Positions 1 to 9,574 of a stretch of 53,604 bases of DNA are shown piece after piece. Within the stretch, counting starts at the first letter, position 1; each line of letters starts with the position of its first letter. A program made the position numbers and the translations under genes. Source of the stretch: a bacterium (GTDB taxonomy: Bacteria; Auribacterota; JABMQX01); contig JAUYEE010000029.1 of assembly GCA_030691545.1 (NCBI GenBank), forward strand, positions 1-53,604. The letters run 5' to 3'. The notes under the pieces were generated by a model that was given only the letters and a program-made list of their open reading frames with translations, made no database searches and was not told where the DNA came from.

Positions 1-2
1 TA

Positions 3-3000
3 AGAGGTGGCATTTCCCTTACCGTCAGGAACAGTCTTTTCACGCGAAGTGACTATGGCCTTTACGTGAGGGAGGGCGCGACGTACGTTACCGAAGGATA
101 CAACGGTTTCTGGGCCAATACGACCAACTACTACCCAGGCCCCCTCGCTCAGACCGACAAGCCTCTCGGCATCGGCGAGTGCCCCTACCAATGGACTGCC
201 GGCGACCCCGCGGATGAGAGGAGCACATGGTATCTCGAGCAGGACCCCGCCCTGCTGATGGACGAGGGCGACGGGACGCCCGAGGCCAACGGGCTATCAG
301 GATTCTCGACGAGCCGCCTCGGCGCATGGGACCAGGCGAACGTGGACATCGGGTACCACTACTATCACTACGCGGACACCGACTCGGACGGAATACCTGA
401 CAACTGGGAGTACCAGTACTGTCCGCAGGGTCAGAACTGGGTGGGGGAGTGGAGTTCCGGCCTTGACCCCGACAACGACGGACTGACGAACTATGAGGAG
501 TTCCTCATTGGGACGGAGCCGACGGGCGACGCCTCGTGGGACAGCGACGCTGATGGCCTCCCCGACGGGCTCGAAGTGAGGCTCCCCACCGCCAATGGTC
601 CCCTTCAGCCCGACTCCGGATACAGCGTGATCTATGTCGACCGCAAGAACACCGGAGGGCAATACGGTACCTACGAGCAGCCTTACACGCTGATCCAGAC
701 AGCCGTCGATAATAGCCAAGCCGGATACATCGTGTTCGTGTTGCCCAGTACCTACACGCAGTCCAGGTTCCCCCGGCTGTCCGTCAATAAGAGCATCACC
801 CTCCTCGGCAATGGGGCCGAAAGGACCGTCATCGATGGCGGGCCAGACCAAGTCCCGGCGGGCAACGAGAATGCCGTTGTGAATGTCACCGACGCGGCGG
901 AGGTCACGATAAAGGCATTCACCATACAGCGCGGATTCAATGAGCAACACTGGATCTACGGAAGCAGGGGTCATGGGGGCGCACTGCGCTGCGAACCAGG
1001 GTGCGCTCTCGAGCTTGAGGATTGCATCGTGGCGCACAATTTGGCCGATTATGGGGCTGGCATCTACTCCGCCGGCGAGGATCCCGGAGCCGGCGACGGC
1101 AACCTTCACCTGACGAACTGTATCATTGCCAACAACGCCGCCACAAGCGGTAACGCTGGGGGAGGAATCTACATTTCGGGGGGTATTTTGGACCTGAATC
1201 AGTGTGCTGTTGTTGGCAACATCGGGGGTGACAAGGAAGAGCCGGGCACGCTCGGCGGGGGGGGTATCTACTCTTACGGGTGCTCACCTACCGTCGCGTT
1301 CTCTCTGATAGGCCATAACGCGGCCCGCGAGGGCTGGGGTGGGGTTCCTTCGAACGGCGGCGGCATGGCCATCGTCTCTCCCGCAGGTTTCCCCGTGATC
1401 AAAAACTGTGTCATACGGGACAATCGAGCGTACAACCACGGCGGAGGTATCTACCTGTTCAATATACCGTACAGAGTCGATGTTTACAACTCGATCATTT
1501 CAGGTAACTCAGGAGGCGGTGGGCAAAATGGGGGAGGTGGTGGTGTTTATATGACCGGCAGCGAGGCGAGGCTTGTCAATTGCACGATTGCGGGCAGCGC
1601 ACCGTGCGGGATCGAATCCTATATCCTCTATCCCGAGGCGTATAACCTGATCCTCTGGGACAACGCAGGAAATGACATTGAGGGCAATTGTCCCGTCTCT
1701 TATTCCGACATCGAGGAATGGATCACGGGCCCAGGAAATATCCACGTTGATCCCGAGTTCGTGTTCACTGGTCGCGGCCCCTACCACATTGGTCCGCTTT
1801 CCCCTTGCGTGGACGCCGCGTACCAAACCGTACCGGCCGAGTGCGGTGAGGCGGATGTAGATGGCGACCCTCGGTCAATACCCCCGCAGAATCACATCGA
1901 TATGGGGGCCGACGAGGTTGACCGTTTCGCTGTAATCGCGGCGATCTGCGCTAATGAGAACGACCCGGGTGGCCTGGATATTACCTGGAACTCCACTCAG
2001 GGGCGCGAATACAGGGTTTACTTCAGCAGCGAAGCCTCCCCCGATAGGCCAAGATGGACAAAGGTGGCGTCCGTGACCGCTTCAGGGGTCGAGACCACCT
2101 GGACTGATACGGAGGCATACCCTGGCGACTATGGTTGGGGATTCTATAAAATCGCGGAGGTTGATGGTGGTGACGAGACCCTTTCGGAGCCCGTCGGCTT
2201 CGTCAGTGTGGACGTGGCAAGGTCTGCTACCACAGTCATGAGGACGGCTTTCTCCGTTCCGCTTGAGACCCGCGGAGGCAGGATCAACGACGACGACGGG
2301 CCCGGTAAGATGATTGTTGACTGTCTGCCTCCTGGCGTAGGGAGCAGCCAATACGATTATTCGGGGGAAACCAACTACAAGATTACTGTCTTGCACGAAC
2401 TCTACGCAGAGGCACCCTTGGATCCAGAGCTCCGACAGTCCGAGAGCGACAGGTGGTTATACCGGAATAACAGCAACCCGTCTGATCCCCGCAACGGGAA
2501 GTGGCTTACTGAGCCAACGGAGCTATCATACCAATACAACCCGCCGGACCTTGAACTGACGGTGGATTTGAGGAGCTGGTGGTTTCCGGAAAGGCAATTC
2601 CTATTCCTTGACCAGACTCTGGTCGGCACCACGATCTGGGTCGAGGACGAGTACGCTACCGTGGCGGCTGTTTTGGCGGACCCCCCTGATTACGTGACAG
2701 TAATTCTTGGCTCCCCGCTGCTGCAACCGCACTCGGAGGGAAGTGCGGTCTGCTTCGAGGCGGTGGACGCCATGAGGCCGGGCCGATCCTTCGTCTTGAC
2801 CCTCCGCGGGAACACAAGCAATCCAAACAGAGTGACTTTCTTCGGCTACCTCCCTTTGCCCCTGTTCCAGGCGACCCCCTTTGGCTATTCCTGGACGATT
2901 ACTGACGACCCATCGTTGCAGGATTTCGAGGTCAGCTTTGCGTTTCCGTACTCGATCCTCACGAACCTCAACGCGGTCCCTTTCCGCAGCTTTGGTGCCC

Positions 3001-3302
3001 TGCCCGACGATCCCTACGACCCAGCGGCCGTGCCGGACAGGATTAAGGTCTGGCCTCTTTACGCCTCTGGGTGGCAAGAACTCTGGCTCAGGCGCCGATG
3101 GGTTGACCCGAATCAAACCCTGGACGATGGGACGTGCGTTTGGATGAGTGGGCCAACCCCCGCCAACGCAGCCCTGACCGCGTTGAAACCGGGCTCCGGC
3201 TTCAGGTTCGTTACGGCGACCGGGCTTGACTACGTGCAGCACGCGGTGACCGGAAGGAGTAAAGGCCTTAAATACATGGTGACACGGTGCCCTTATGACT
3301 GA
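3..3302 (+). CDS. Secreted right-handed beta-helix protein, 5' end outside the window
   Basis: The frame is open from base 3, upstream of the first possible start (GTG at 66), and the residues read there (RGGISLTVRNSLF...YGLYV) are typical beta-helix rungs, so this is the 3' 1099 codons of a longer gene. A first beta-helix ends near nt 366 with a DIGYHY motif; Asp-rich calcium-type repeats follow (DTDSDG near 379, DPDNDG near 466, DSDADG near 541). A second parallel beta-helix of Gly/Asn-rich rungs (GGGIY, NCIIANN, GGGVYM) runs to about 1920 and ends in DMGADE, the pattern that closes choice-of-anchor Q type helices. A fibronectin-like module (about 1960-2170) and an unrecognised C-terminal region follow. 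Such proteins are extracellular or surface bound; substrate unknown. The next gene starts 64 bp downstream and shares the small module. Confidence 0.85.
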   Translation, partial: RGGISLTVRNSLFTRSDYGLYVREGATYVTEGYNGFWANTTNYYPGPLAQTDKPLGIGECPYQWTAGDPADERSTWYLEQDPALLMDEGDGTPEANGLSGFSTSRLGAWDQANVDIGYHYYHYADTDSDGIPDNWEYQYCPQGQNWVGEWSSGLDPDNDGLTNYEEFLIGTEPTGDASWDSDADGLPDGLEVRLPTANGPLQPDSGYSVIYVDRKNTGGQYGTYEQPYTLIQTAVDNSQAGYIVFVLPSTYTQSRFPRLSVNKSITLLGNGAERTVIDGGPDQVPAGNENAVVNVTDAAEVTIKAFTIQRGFNEQHWIYGSRGHGGALRCEPGCALELEDCIVAHNLADYGAGIYSAGEDPGAGDGNLHLTNCIIANNAATSGNAGGGIYISGGILDLNQCAVVGNIGGDKEEPGTLGGGGIYSYGCSPTVAFSLIGHNAAREGWGGVPSNGGGMAIVSPAGFPVIKNCVIRDNRAYNHGGGIYLFNIPYRVDVYNSIISGNSGGGGQNGGGGGVYMTGSEARLVNCTIAGSAPCGIESYILYPEAYNLILWDNAGNDIEGNCPVSYSDIEEWITGPGNIHVDPEFVFTGRGPYHIGPLSPCVDAAYQTVPAECGEADVDGDPRSIPPQNHIDMGADEVDRFAVIAAICANENDPGGLDITWNSTQGREYRVYFSSEASPDRPRWTKVASVTASGVETTWTDTEAYPGDYGWGFYKIAEVDGGDETLSEPVGFVSVDVARSATTVMRTAFSVPLETRGGRINDDDGPGKMIVDCLPPGVGSSQYDYSGETNYKITVLHELYAEAPLDPELRQSESDRWLYRNNSNPSDPRNGKWLTEPTELSYQYNPPDLELTVDLRSWWFPERQFLFLDQTLVGTTIWVEDEYATVAAVLADPPDYVTVILGSPLLQPHSEGSAVCFEAVDAMRPGRSFVLTLRGNTSNPNRVTFFGYLPLPLFQATPFGYSWTITDDPSLQDFEVSFAFPYSILTNLNAVPFRSFGALPDDPYDPAAVPDRIKVWPLYASGWQELWLRRRWVDPNQTLDDGTCVWMSGPTPANAALTALKPGSGFRFVTATGLDYVQHAVTGRSKGLKYMVTRCPYD

Positions 3303-3366
3303 GCCTCTGGCTATGCCCGGGGCACCGAACGCAGCCAAGCTAACGAGGAACAAGTGGAGGTGTCTA

Positions 3367-4617
3367 GTGAAACCCATTAGGCATTATGCAGACGGCGCGG
3401 CGATTATCTGCGCCACGGGCATCACCCTCTTCTTACTCTGCTGCTCCGGAGCCGCCCAGTCCGCCGCGGTCGGAGCGCAATCCCTCGGGATGGCGCGCAC
3501 GAACGTTGAGGTCTCGGGTAAGTCCGGGCCCAAAGGGGAGGGCGATTTCGGCATCACGAGCATCGTGCGGGGGACAATGATCGGGTGGGAGGGAGAGGCT
3601 GGCCTGGAATACGCCGTCTGGTGGAGTCACGCACTCGCCCCGCCCCTCTGGCAGGAGGTCGCGAGGTTCTTCGCCAGAACCTCCGGGCCCATGTCTTTCT
3701 TCGACACCGCACAGCGCGAAGAGACGGGCTTCTACCGGATCGAAAGAAGCAGGCCGATGATAGTCGTTCCCGGAACCGACGGCGGAGGTGTGGACCACGA
3801 CTTCTGCATCAGCAAATATGAGGTGACGACGACCGAGTTCGCGGCTTTCCTCTCCGACCTTGGGTTCGACTATTACCGCTGGCGTACTCTTTATGGCAAG
3901 CCTATGATTCTTGGGAGCGGGCAAGATCAGCGTCCCCCCATCATGCCCGTCAGCGGTTGGGAGGACCATCCGATCCAGGACCTTTCATATGAGATCGCGG
4001 TCGCGCTCTGCAATTGGCTCAGCGAGCAGCAGGGTCTCGAGAAGGTTTACGATGAGGTAGCGGGATGGGCTCCTGACATTTCGAAGAACGGGTACAGGCT
4101 CCCCACGACGACCGAGTGGTACAAGGCCGCCTCTTGGGATCCCACAAAGGACGATATTGGGGGATTTTGGCGATACGGCACAGGCGGCGACAAGCTCCGA
4201 TACTTCGATGGTAGTCTTGCACTTCTCATGGCCAACTACAGTGAGAGTGGTGACCCCTACGAATACGCCTATGGGGGCGTGGAGACGACTCCGATAGGTT
4301 TCTTCAACGGCTCAACGTACCGCCCGTACCTCCCTTGGCCCATCCCTAAGATCGCCTATCCATGCATGACAAAGGATACGAAGAGCCACTACGGCTGCTA
4401 TGACATGGAAGGAAACGTGAGCGAATTCGTCATGATCCAGGTCGGCGGGGCATTCGAGCCTGGGGTCATGGGGAGCCACTGGGGGTCGGCCGAGCCATCG
4501 TGGTGGGACAGGCATCCGACCTCAGAAGTTCGTCCTGTCAGTGATACGACTCATCCGGACCTGTACGTCGGGTTCCGCCTCGCCCGGACCGCCGTGCAGG
4601 CGGCAGGTGCGGACTGA
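3367..4617 (+). CDS. Exported FGE-sulfatase (SUMF1/PvdO-like) domain protein
   Basis: 416 residues from GTG 3367, chosen because GGAGGT lies 5-6 nt upstream and a Sec-type signal sequence follows (basic start, hydrophobic AIICATGITLFLLCC). An in-frame ATG at 3295 would overlap the upstream gene and give no better signal. A beta-sandwich-like module (W...GLEYAVWWS ... GFYRIE, nt 3588-3750) is followed by an FGE-sulfatase fold: KYEVTTTEF, NGYRLPTTTEWYKAA, YDMEGNVSEFV and a closing VGFRLAR. The paired active-site cysteines of true formylglycine-generating enzymes are not visible, so it is better read as a PvdO/EgtB-like or binding relative. Probably cotranscribed with the upstream beta-helix gene. 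The reaction is unknown. Confidence 0.85.
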   Translation: MKPIRHYADGAAIICATGITLFLLCCSGAAQSAAVGAQSLGMARTNVEVSGKSGPKGEGDFGITSIVRGTMIGWEGEAGLEYAVWWSHALAPPLWQEVARFFARTSGPMSFFDTAQREETGFYRIERSRPMIVVPGTDGGGVDHDFCISKYEVTTTEFAAFLSDLGFDYYRWRTLYGKPMILGSGQDQRPPIMPVSGWEDHPIQDLSYEIAVALCNWLSEQQGLEKVYDEVAGWAPDISKNGYRLPTTTEWYKAASWDPTKDDIGGFWRYGTGGDKLRYFDGSLALLMANYSESGDPYEYAYGGVETTPIGFFNGSTYRPYLPWPIPKIAYPCMTKDTKSHYGCYDMEGNVSEFVMIQVGGAFEPGVMGSHWGSAEPSWWDRHPTSEVRPVSDTTHPDLYVGFRLARTAVQAAGAD

Positions 4618-4766
4618 GCGCGCCCCGCATCGCCGTGACAGGGCTCCGCGTGGCAGTGGCTGGACGAGATGCCCGAGGGACTGGGTAGAACGTTTTACCC
4701 AATCGGTATGCCATAAGCTCCGCCGCCCTTGCCCGGGGCGACGACGATTCGCCATGGGGCAGCAGG

Positions 4767-5981
4767 TCAGTCCGAGCGAGAGGGCTTGTCTGCCGGGCCG
4801 TGCCAGACTTGTCCTTTTTTGTCAAACGACCAGCCGGGCGTTTCCCGCTCAAGGGGGTTTTTTGGCCAAGTTGACTGCAACTGCCGGGTCGTCTCCTCCC
4901 AGCTTTTGACCCCGCTGACAGCATCCAGCACCTGTACGTTCTGGGCACCCACCGCGCAGGCATACTTGAGGCAGGATTCGACAGGTTCCCCCCGAAGGTA
5001 CGCCGCCAGGAAGCCCGCAATCGTCGCATCTCCGGACCCGGTGGTGCTCGCAACGTGCTTCACAAGGAACGATGGCTCAAAAAGCTCTCTGTCCGACCAG
5101 TTGCGGAGGTCGGAGGGCTTGGCGCAGCCGATTTTCTGAAGCGAGTCCGCGTTTCCTGTCCTGACGTAAAAGCCGAGGCAACCGGATTTCAGGCCCACGA
5201 TTCGTGCGCCCTCCGAGAGCAGGATTTGAGCAAGCCCCGAAAGGTCGCTCAGGTCGAAGAATTCGAGCACGTCCCGGCACCCGGCTGCCTGCTTCTTGGC
5301 GAAGAACTTGTCACGGTCGAGCATGAACATGGTCTCTTCAGCACTCGGAACGAAGATGTCAACATAGGGGATGACCTCTCGAAGAATGCGCTCCCAGTTG
5401 ACTCTCCCGGAAGAAGAAGAGGTGTCCGGCAGAGACATATCGAGGGAGGTGGTTACGCCCGTCTCTTTCACCCTTCGCAAAATCTCGACGAGTACGGCGC
5501 CGTCGTTCTCGTACATTCGCTTCATCAGGGGAGGATAGCCAAAGTGGAAGAGCCTCGCCTGCCGGACAATGTCGAGATTCACATCCTCGGGACCAAACGT
5601 GTCGTTGGCGCCGGGGTTATGCAAGAAAACCCGATCAATTCCAGGAGGAGCAATGACGATTGTATAGGAGGTCTGTTCCCCCTGAACAATGGACATGCCC
5701 TTTTCCGCGCCATACGGACGAAGGAGCTCCAAAACAGCCTTGCCGAAAAAATCGTCTCCGACCTTCCCCATCAGCGCAACCTTCTGGCCGATCCGCTGCA
5801 GGGCGAGACCCGTATTCGAGACGGCGCCGCCGGTGGACATCGCCGCATTTCCGACATTGACCAGTTTGCCCGGAACGAGAATCTGCCCGAGGTCATCGCC
5901 CAAGCCCTCGGGGAATTCCGGGATCACATCAATGCAGATATGGCCGGCTACCACAACATCAATCTGGCCAGTTTCGGACAT
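4767..5981 (-). CDS. PfkB-family carbohydrate kinase
   Basis: 404 residues. The ATG at 5981 has AGGAGG six bases upstream; a longer in-frame start at 6080 adds a Cys-rich leader unlike the family. The N-terminus (VDVVVAGHICID) and the glycine-rich GGAVSNTGLALQRIG segment fit ribokinase-type folds. The C-terminal TTGSGDATIAGFLAAYLRG is the PfkB signature 2 with the anion hole and catalytic Asp (GSGD in place of the commoner GAGD). Such enzymes phosphorylate sugars or nucleosides with ATP in the cytoplasm. The substrate cannot be told from sequence. The last 40 residues are a low-similarity tail. It is transcribed divergently from lpxK. Confidence 0.88.
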   Translation of the reverse strand: MSETGQIDVVVAGHICIDVIPEFPEGLGDDLGQILVPGKLVNVGNAAMSTGGAVSNTGLALQRIGQKVALMGKVGDDFFGKAVLELLRPYGAEKGMSIVQGEQTSYTIVIAPPGIDRVFLHNPGANDTFGPEDVNLDIVRQARLFHFGYPPLMKRMYENDGAVLVEILRRVKETGVTTSLDMSLPDTSSSSGRVNWERILREVIPYVDIFVPSAEETMFMLDRDKFFAKKQAAGCRDVLEFFDLSDLSGLAQILLSEGARIVGLKSGCLGFYVRTGNADSLQKIGCAKPSDLRNWSDRELFEPSFLVKHVASTTGSGDATIAGFLAAYLRGEPVESCLKYACAVGAQNVQVLDAVSGVKSWEETTRQLQSTWPKNPLERETPGWSFDKKGQVWHGPADKPSRSD

Positions 5982-6050
5982 TGGTGCCTCCTCCTGTCGG
6001 CAGTGACACGGACATTGATTCTGGCTGGAAGGGCCGCCTTCCATGACCGG

Positions 6051-6080
6051 AACATATGCACCGACCACACGTGCAGCCAA
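6051..6080 (-). promoter_or_regulatory. Candidate sigma-70-type promoter for the PfkB kinase
   Basis: On the minus strand TTGGCT and TATGTT are separated by 18 bases, about 70 bases upstream of the kinase start. It lies back to back with the lpxK promoter. Moderate match only. Confidence 0.35.
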
Positions 6081-6089
6081 ACGGGCTGC
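6073..6089. promoter_or_regulatory. Short inverted repeat between divergent promoters
   Basis: GCAGCC-AAACG-GGCTGC is a 6-bp perfect inverted repeat. It overlaps the candidate kinase -35 box and abuts the lpxK -35 box, a place where an operator could control both genes. No regulator is identified. Confidence 0.25.
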
Positions 6090-6090
6090 A

Positions 6091-6119
6091 TTGACAGTCC
6101 TTCATTAGAAATCTATAGT
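6091..6119 (+). promoter_or_regulatory. Sigma-70-type promoter for lpxK
   Basis: TTGACA at 6091-6096 and TATAGT at 6114-6119 are spaced exactly 17 bases. The predicted transcription start near 6126 leaves a leader of about 88 nt before lpxK. Confidence 0.6.
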
Positions 6120-6213
6120 AAGCGACCACCCTCGGGAATGTAAAGTCGGAAGCGGCTGAGAACCGAGGTCGAGAGCAAAAAACCGGCGAACCACGCATCA
6201 GGGACACCCCTTT

Positions 6214-7395
6214 ATGCCGGAAAAAGCCCGATCATTCATTGTCGGTGTGATGGAAGACCGGCGCCACGGTCTTCTGGCCGGAACGCTCAAGTGCGTTCTG
6301 TGGGGGATGTCCCAGGTCTATCGCCTGGGCGTGTGGCTGCGAATCCGGATATATGAGGCAGGGCTTCTCCGGCGGCGTTCGCTTCCTTGCCCGACGATAA
6401 GCGTGGGCAATATCACCGTCGGGGGCACGGGAAAAACGCCTTTTGTTGAGGCGCTGGCGAGTTCCCTGCACGAGCGAGGGCGACGCGTCGCCATTCTCAG
6501 CCGAGGGTACAAGAGCAAGAACTCGCCAGGGGCCGCGGAAAGGGGCGGGGCTGCGACAAGGGTCGTGTCGAACGGCGAAAAGATTTTCCTGAACGCGCTT
6601 CATGCCGGAGATGAACCGTACCTGCTCGCCGCGAATCTCAAGGGAGTCGCCGTGTCGGTGGACAAAAACCGGTTTCGGGCAGGGCAAGCGGCTATCTCAG
6701 ACATGGGCGCCGATACCCTGATCCTCGACGACGGCTTCCAGCATCTCTCCCTAAAGCGCGACCTGGACATTGTGCTAATTGATTGCACGAATCCCTTCGG
6801 GAACGGACACCTTCTCCCTCGCGGAATCCTTCGGGAACCGCTGAGGGCCCTCAGACGAGCCGATTGTTTTGTACTGACAAAGGCAACCGGTGTTGACACG
6901 GAACCTCTCCGGGCGAAACTGAGGGAACTCAACCCACAAGCCGAAATCATCGAGACAATTCACCAACCACTCTATCTTGAAGAACTTCTTTCAGGGCGCA
7001 GGGAAAAACCCGAATTCATCCGGGGGAAAGCCGTCCACGCGGTGAGCGGCATCGCCCGACCCGATAGTTTTGAAGAAGCCGTTGAACGATTAGGCGGGCA
7101 CATCGCCAGGCGCATTCGTTTCACCGACCATCACCGCTTCACGGAGCAAGAGATCGAAGAAATACTCCAGCAGGCATCAGCAGAGCACGTTGCGGCTGTC
7201 GTGACGACTCAGAAGGATGCCGTACGCATGCCGACGCTGGGGTTTACCCCTGTACCTCTCTATTTCCTGCGAGTCGCCATACAGGTAACGAAGGGGACCG
7301 AAAACCTCGCGGATTGGGTGCTGCGCCTTTGTCAGGCTCGGGTTGCACCGGAAAGAGCCTGTGGCTCTGGAACGACCCATGTGCCTGACGCTTGA
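6214..7395 (+). CDS. lpxK: Tetraacyldisaccharide 4'-kinase
   Basis: 393 residues. LpxK is a membrane-associated kinase that phosphorylates the 4' position of the tetraacyldisaccharide 1-phosphate to make lipid IVA in the Raetz pathway. Seen: an amphipathic N-terminus, then [17 protein letters not shown] with the Walker A loop at about residues 70-75, ILSRGYK, and ILDDGFQHL with the Asp pair, all hallmark LpxK motifs. The length is slightly above the usual 320-350. ATG 6214 has only a weak Shine-Dalgarno (AGGGA); ATG 6250 is an alternative. The gene shows that the cell makes lipid A and so has an outer membrane. Its last 64 bases overlap the end of the ComF gene on the other strand. Confidence 0.93.
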   Translation: MPEKARSFIVGVMEDRRHGLLAGTLKCVLWGMSQVYRLGVWLRIRIYEAGLLRRRSLPCPTISVGNITVGGTGKTPFVEALASSLHERGRRVAILSRGYKSKNSPGAAERGGAATRVVSNGEKIFLNALHAGDEPYLLAANLKGVAVSVDKNRFRAGQAAISDMGADTLILDDGFQHLSLKRDLDIVLIDCTNPFGNGHLLPRGILREPLRALRRADCFVLTKATGVDTEPLRAKLRELNPQAEIIETIHQPLYLEELLSGRREKPEFIRGKAVHAVSGIARPDSFEEAVERLGGHIARRIRFTDHHRFTEQEIEEILQQASAEHVAAVVTTQKDAVRMPTLGFTPVPLYFLRVAIQVTKGTENLADWVLRLCQARVAPERACGSGTTHVPDA

Positions 7396-8114
7396 GCCAG
7401 GGTCACGATGGTGACCCACGAGGCTCCCGCTCGCTTCAGAACGCGGGCACACTCGTTCAGCGTCGCTCCGCTCGTGATGACATCGTCGAGAAGAAGCAGC
7501 CTTGTCCCCGCAACTTTTGCGGGATTGCGGGCGCGAAAGGCATTTCTGATATTTGATTCGCGTTCTTTGCCCAAAAGGCCAACCTGAGGGGTGGTATATC
7601 GGACACGTCGAAGGTTTCCTTTCATGACGGGGATACAGAAGTGCCTCGAGAGCGGCCGGGCCAGGTCGAGGGCTTGATTGAACCCGCGTGTCCAGTGCCG
7701 CCGCCAGTGCAATGGCACCGGAATTATGGCATCGTATCCTGCCATGTCAGCACGGTCTCGGATGTAGTCCACGAGGAGTCGTCCAAGAAAGGATGCGAGG
7801 TATCGCCTTTTCCCGTACTTGAACAGGTGAATGAGATAGCGGATCGGCTCAGCAAACGCGCAGGCGGAATGGCCCGCGTCATGATAAGTTGACCGGGAAC
7901 GGCACTCGGCGCAGACAAGCGCTTCCACCGACTCGCCGGACATTTTCCTCCCGCAGCGGCTGCACAAAGGAGGCTCAACGAGAAGAATCTTTCTGAAATG
8001 CTCGGGGCAGAGAGGGCAGTCGCGCATCGGATGAAGCGGAGCCTCGCAGACCAAGCAGCGGCTTGGAAAAACCAATCCGAGAAAGCTGCCAACCGCACTG
8101 CTGACGAACCTCAT
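7332..8114 (-). CDS. ComF-family phosphoribosyltransferase-like protein
   Basis: 260 residues from ATG 8114, preceded by GAGGAA at good spacing. The frame extends upstream to 8348, but that part overlaps the neighbouring gene and is not family-like. Four CxxC-type pairs near the N-terminus (CLVC, CPLC, CSRC, CAEC) form a zinc-ribbon-like region. The C-terminal half is a type I PRTase domain with DAIIPVPLHWRR...RGFNQ and the PRPP-binding loop LLLLDDVITSGATL. ComF (GntX) relatives are linked to DNA uptake or nucleotide metabolism; the exact role is uncertain. The 3' end overlaps lpxK tail to tail by 64 bp. The CPBP protease gene lies 79 bp upstream on the same strand, probably as one transcript. 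Confidence 0.88.
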   Translation of the reverse strand: MRFVSSAVGSFLGLVFPSRCLVCEAPLHPMRDCPLCPEHFRKILLVEPPLCSRCGRKMSGESVEALVCAECRSRSTYHDAGHSACAFAEPIRYLIHLFKYGKRRYLASFLGRLLVDYIRDRADMAGYDAIIPVPLHWRRHWTRGFNQALDLARPLSRHFCIPVMKGNLRRVRYTTPQVGLLGKERESNIRNAFRARNPAKVAGTRLLLLDDVITSGATLNECARVLKRAGASWVTIVTLAQASGTWVVPEPQALSGATRA

Positions 8115-8193
8115 CGGTCTGTTCCTCAAAACACAAGTCGCCCGATGCGGCCTCACCTGCACCGAACAACGAACCGACTCTCGACTGCCTGGA

Positions 8194-9150
8194 TTATTCC
8201 TTGGTCGCTGCTCCGCGCCCCTCTTTTCCCCTGGATTGCAGTTTCCGCCCAAACATCCCGATGAGGATAGTGAGAAGAACAAGCATGATCCACGTGGGCA
8301 ACGCATCAACCCCCTTGAGAAAGGAGGGATACGCATCGGGGCTGCCAAAAAGAAGGGTGGAACTCTTTTTCCCAGAAGTCAGAAACTGGCTGTCCAACTT
8401 GCTGAAGAAAACGAGGCTGGCGTGAAGCCCCATGGGGAGGAATAGGGCCGAGGTCCTCAGGTAGGCCACTGTCAGGAGAATGCCCAGAAGAAACAACCCG
8501 ATGGCGAGGGGAAGAATCTCGTTGAAGTTGTTGAACCGGTCGAATGCGTGGCGGAGCACCTTGAAGCCGCCCAGGGGATCGGAACCGGGGATGTCCGGCA
8601 TCTCTCGTGGGCGCATGAAGTGCACGAGCGAGAAGAACGCTCCGCCAATGATTGTGGCGATTCCCGAGCCGAGGTCTGCGCGAAGCCCCTGGAAAACAAG
8701 CCCCCGGAAAAAGATTTCCTCAAAAATCGCGACGAGAACCGCTATTCCGAGAGCCTTGCCGAATTCATTCCAGAAAGCCGTAGCCCCAAGATGCGGACTG
8801 ACAAAACGCATTCCGCCAAGAACCGCCATCACCGCAGCGACTGCAAACAGAGCCACCACCCCGATCAGAAAACCGCCGATGAAGGGTTTCCCGGGGGGAT
8901 TCTGCTTCGGGTTGATGGAGACTTTAACCTGAGACTTCAGGTGCTTGCGAAAGACAATGAAGAGGATTACAGCGAAAAGAGCCGCGAACCGCTCCACCAC
9001 GCGGTACAACTTCACATCTTTTCCGCGGATGGCGTCTGCGGCGGGTTTCAAAACCGGGGCGAGAACCGCCGCCGCCAGACCCGCACAGATTAGAACGAAC
9101 GGGATTAGAACATACGACTTTGAGAGAACTCCTCCCTTTTTCTCAGCCAT
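8194..9150 (-). CDS. CPBP (CAAX protease-like) intramembrane metalloprotease
   Basis: 318 residues from ATG 9150 with GGGAGGAAG just upstream; a longer in-frame start at 9189 is not preferred. Several hydrophobic segments indicate about 6-8 membrane spans. The three CPBP motifs are visible: EEIFFRG (paired Glu and Arg), FSLVHF and GLHAS. In the Rce1/CPBP superfamily these residues build the glutamate protease site in the membrane. Bacterial members act in bacteriocin immunity or membrane protein turnover; the substrate is unknown here. There is a long insertion between motifs two and three (about 45 residues). Confidence 0.88.
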   Translation of the reverse strand: MAEKKGGVLSKSYVLIPFVLICAGLAAAVLAPVLKPAADAIRGKDVKLYRVVERFAALFAVILFIVFRKHLKSQVKVSINPKQNPPGKPFIGGFLIGVVALFAVAAVMAVLGGMRFVSPHLGATAFWNEFGKALGIAVLVAIFEEIFFRGLVFQGLRADLGSGIATIIGGAFFSLVHFMRPREMPDIPGSDPLGGFKVLRHAFDRFNNFNEILPLAIGLFLLGILLTVAYLRTSALFLPMGLHASLVFFSKLDSQFLTSGKKSSTLLFGSPDAYPSFLKGVDALPTWIMLVLLTILIGMFGRKLQSRGKEGRGAATKE

Positions 9151-9574
9151 GCCTTCCTCCCTCGGAGCCCTGGCGTCCACCAACGCCACTGTTAACGAAC
9201 CCTGGCTTCTGCGGGAGTTGCGAAATCCGGACGGCTGGACGACGGGTCGCCTCGAGCCAGCCCGTGGATTTCGTTGTCCCGATGCCGCGCGTAGTATACC
9301 ACAGGGACTGTCGGGTCGAGAATTCGGAGGTCAAAAAGCGCGCGGCTGTATTTCGGGGGTTGTATTGCGCCCCCTCAACACGGCCTCGCGCAGTCAAACA
9401 TGTTGACAGGGAGCGCACCGTATGGTATGAAATCGTCTCTTTTTCTGGCGACCGCTGGCGCCCGCCCTTTTCAGGGAACATCCGGGTAGCCGGCGTTGTT
9501 GAGACGGTTGACGCAATGAGGATAGAGGGACGATTCCTTCTTCCCAGCCGCGAAAACCCTATTGCCGAGGGCCT
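9151..9574. other. Divergent intergenic region upstream of the hdr/flx operon
   Basis: 424 bp with no supported gene. It holds a promoter for the rightward operon (9403-9431) and, on the minus strand, a TATACT -10-like box at 9293-9298 with a poor -35, about 135 bases upstream of the CPBP gene. The operon leader is about 137 nt; no riboswitch fold was recognised in it. Confidence 0.6.
9403..9431 (+). promoter_or_regulatory. Strong sigma-70-type promoter of the hdr/flx operon
   Basis: TTGACA at 9403-9408 and TATGAA at 9426-9431 with a 17-base spacer. The predicted start near 9438 leaves a leader of about 137 nt before hdrC. No equally good promoter was noticed inside the operon. Confidence 0.6.

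Noticed and set aside
3295..3366. Earlier ATG start for the FGE-like protein
   Set aside because: It overlaps the upstream gene and lacks a good ribosome binding site, while GTG 3367 has GGAGGT and begins the signal peptide.
5055..6143. 362-codon frame on the plus strand opposite the PfkB kinase
   Set aside because: Antisense shadow; the kinase strand has signature motifs and a ribosome binding site.
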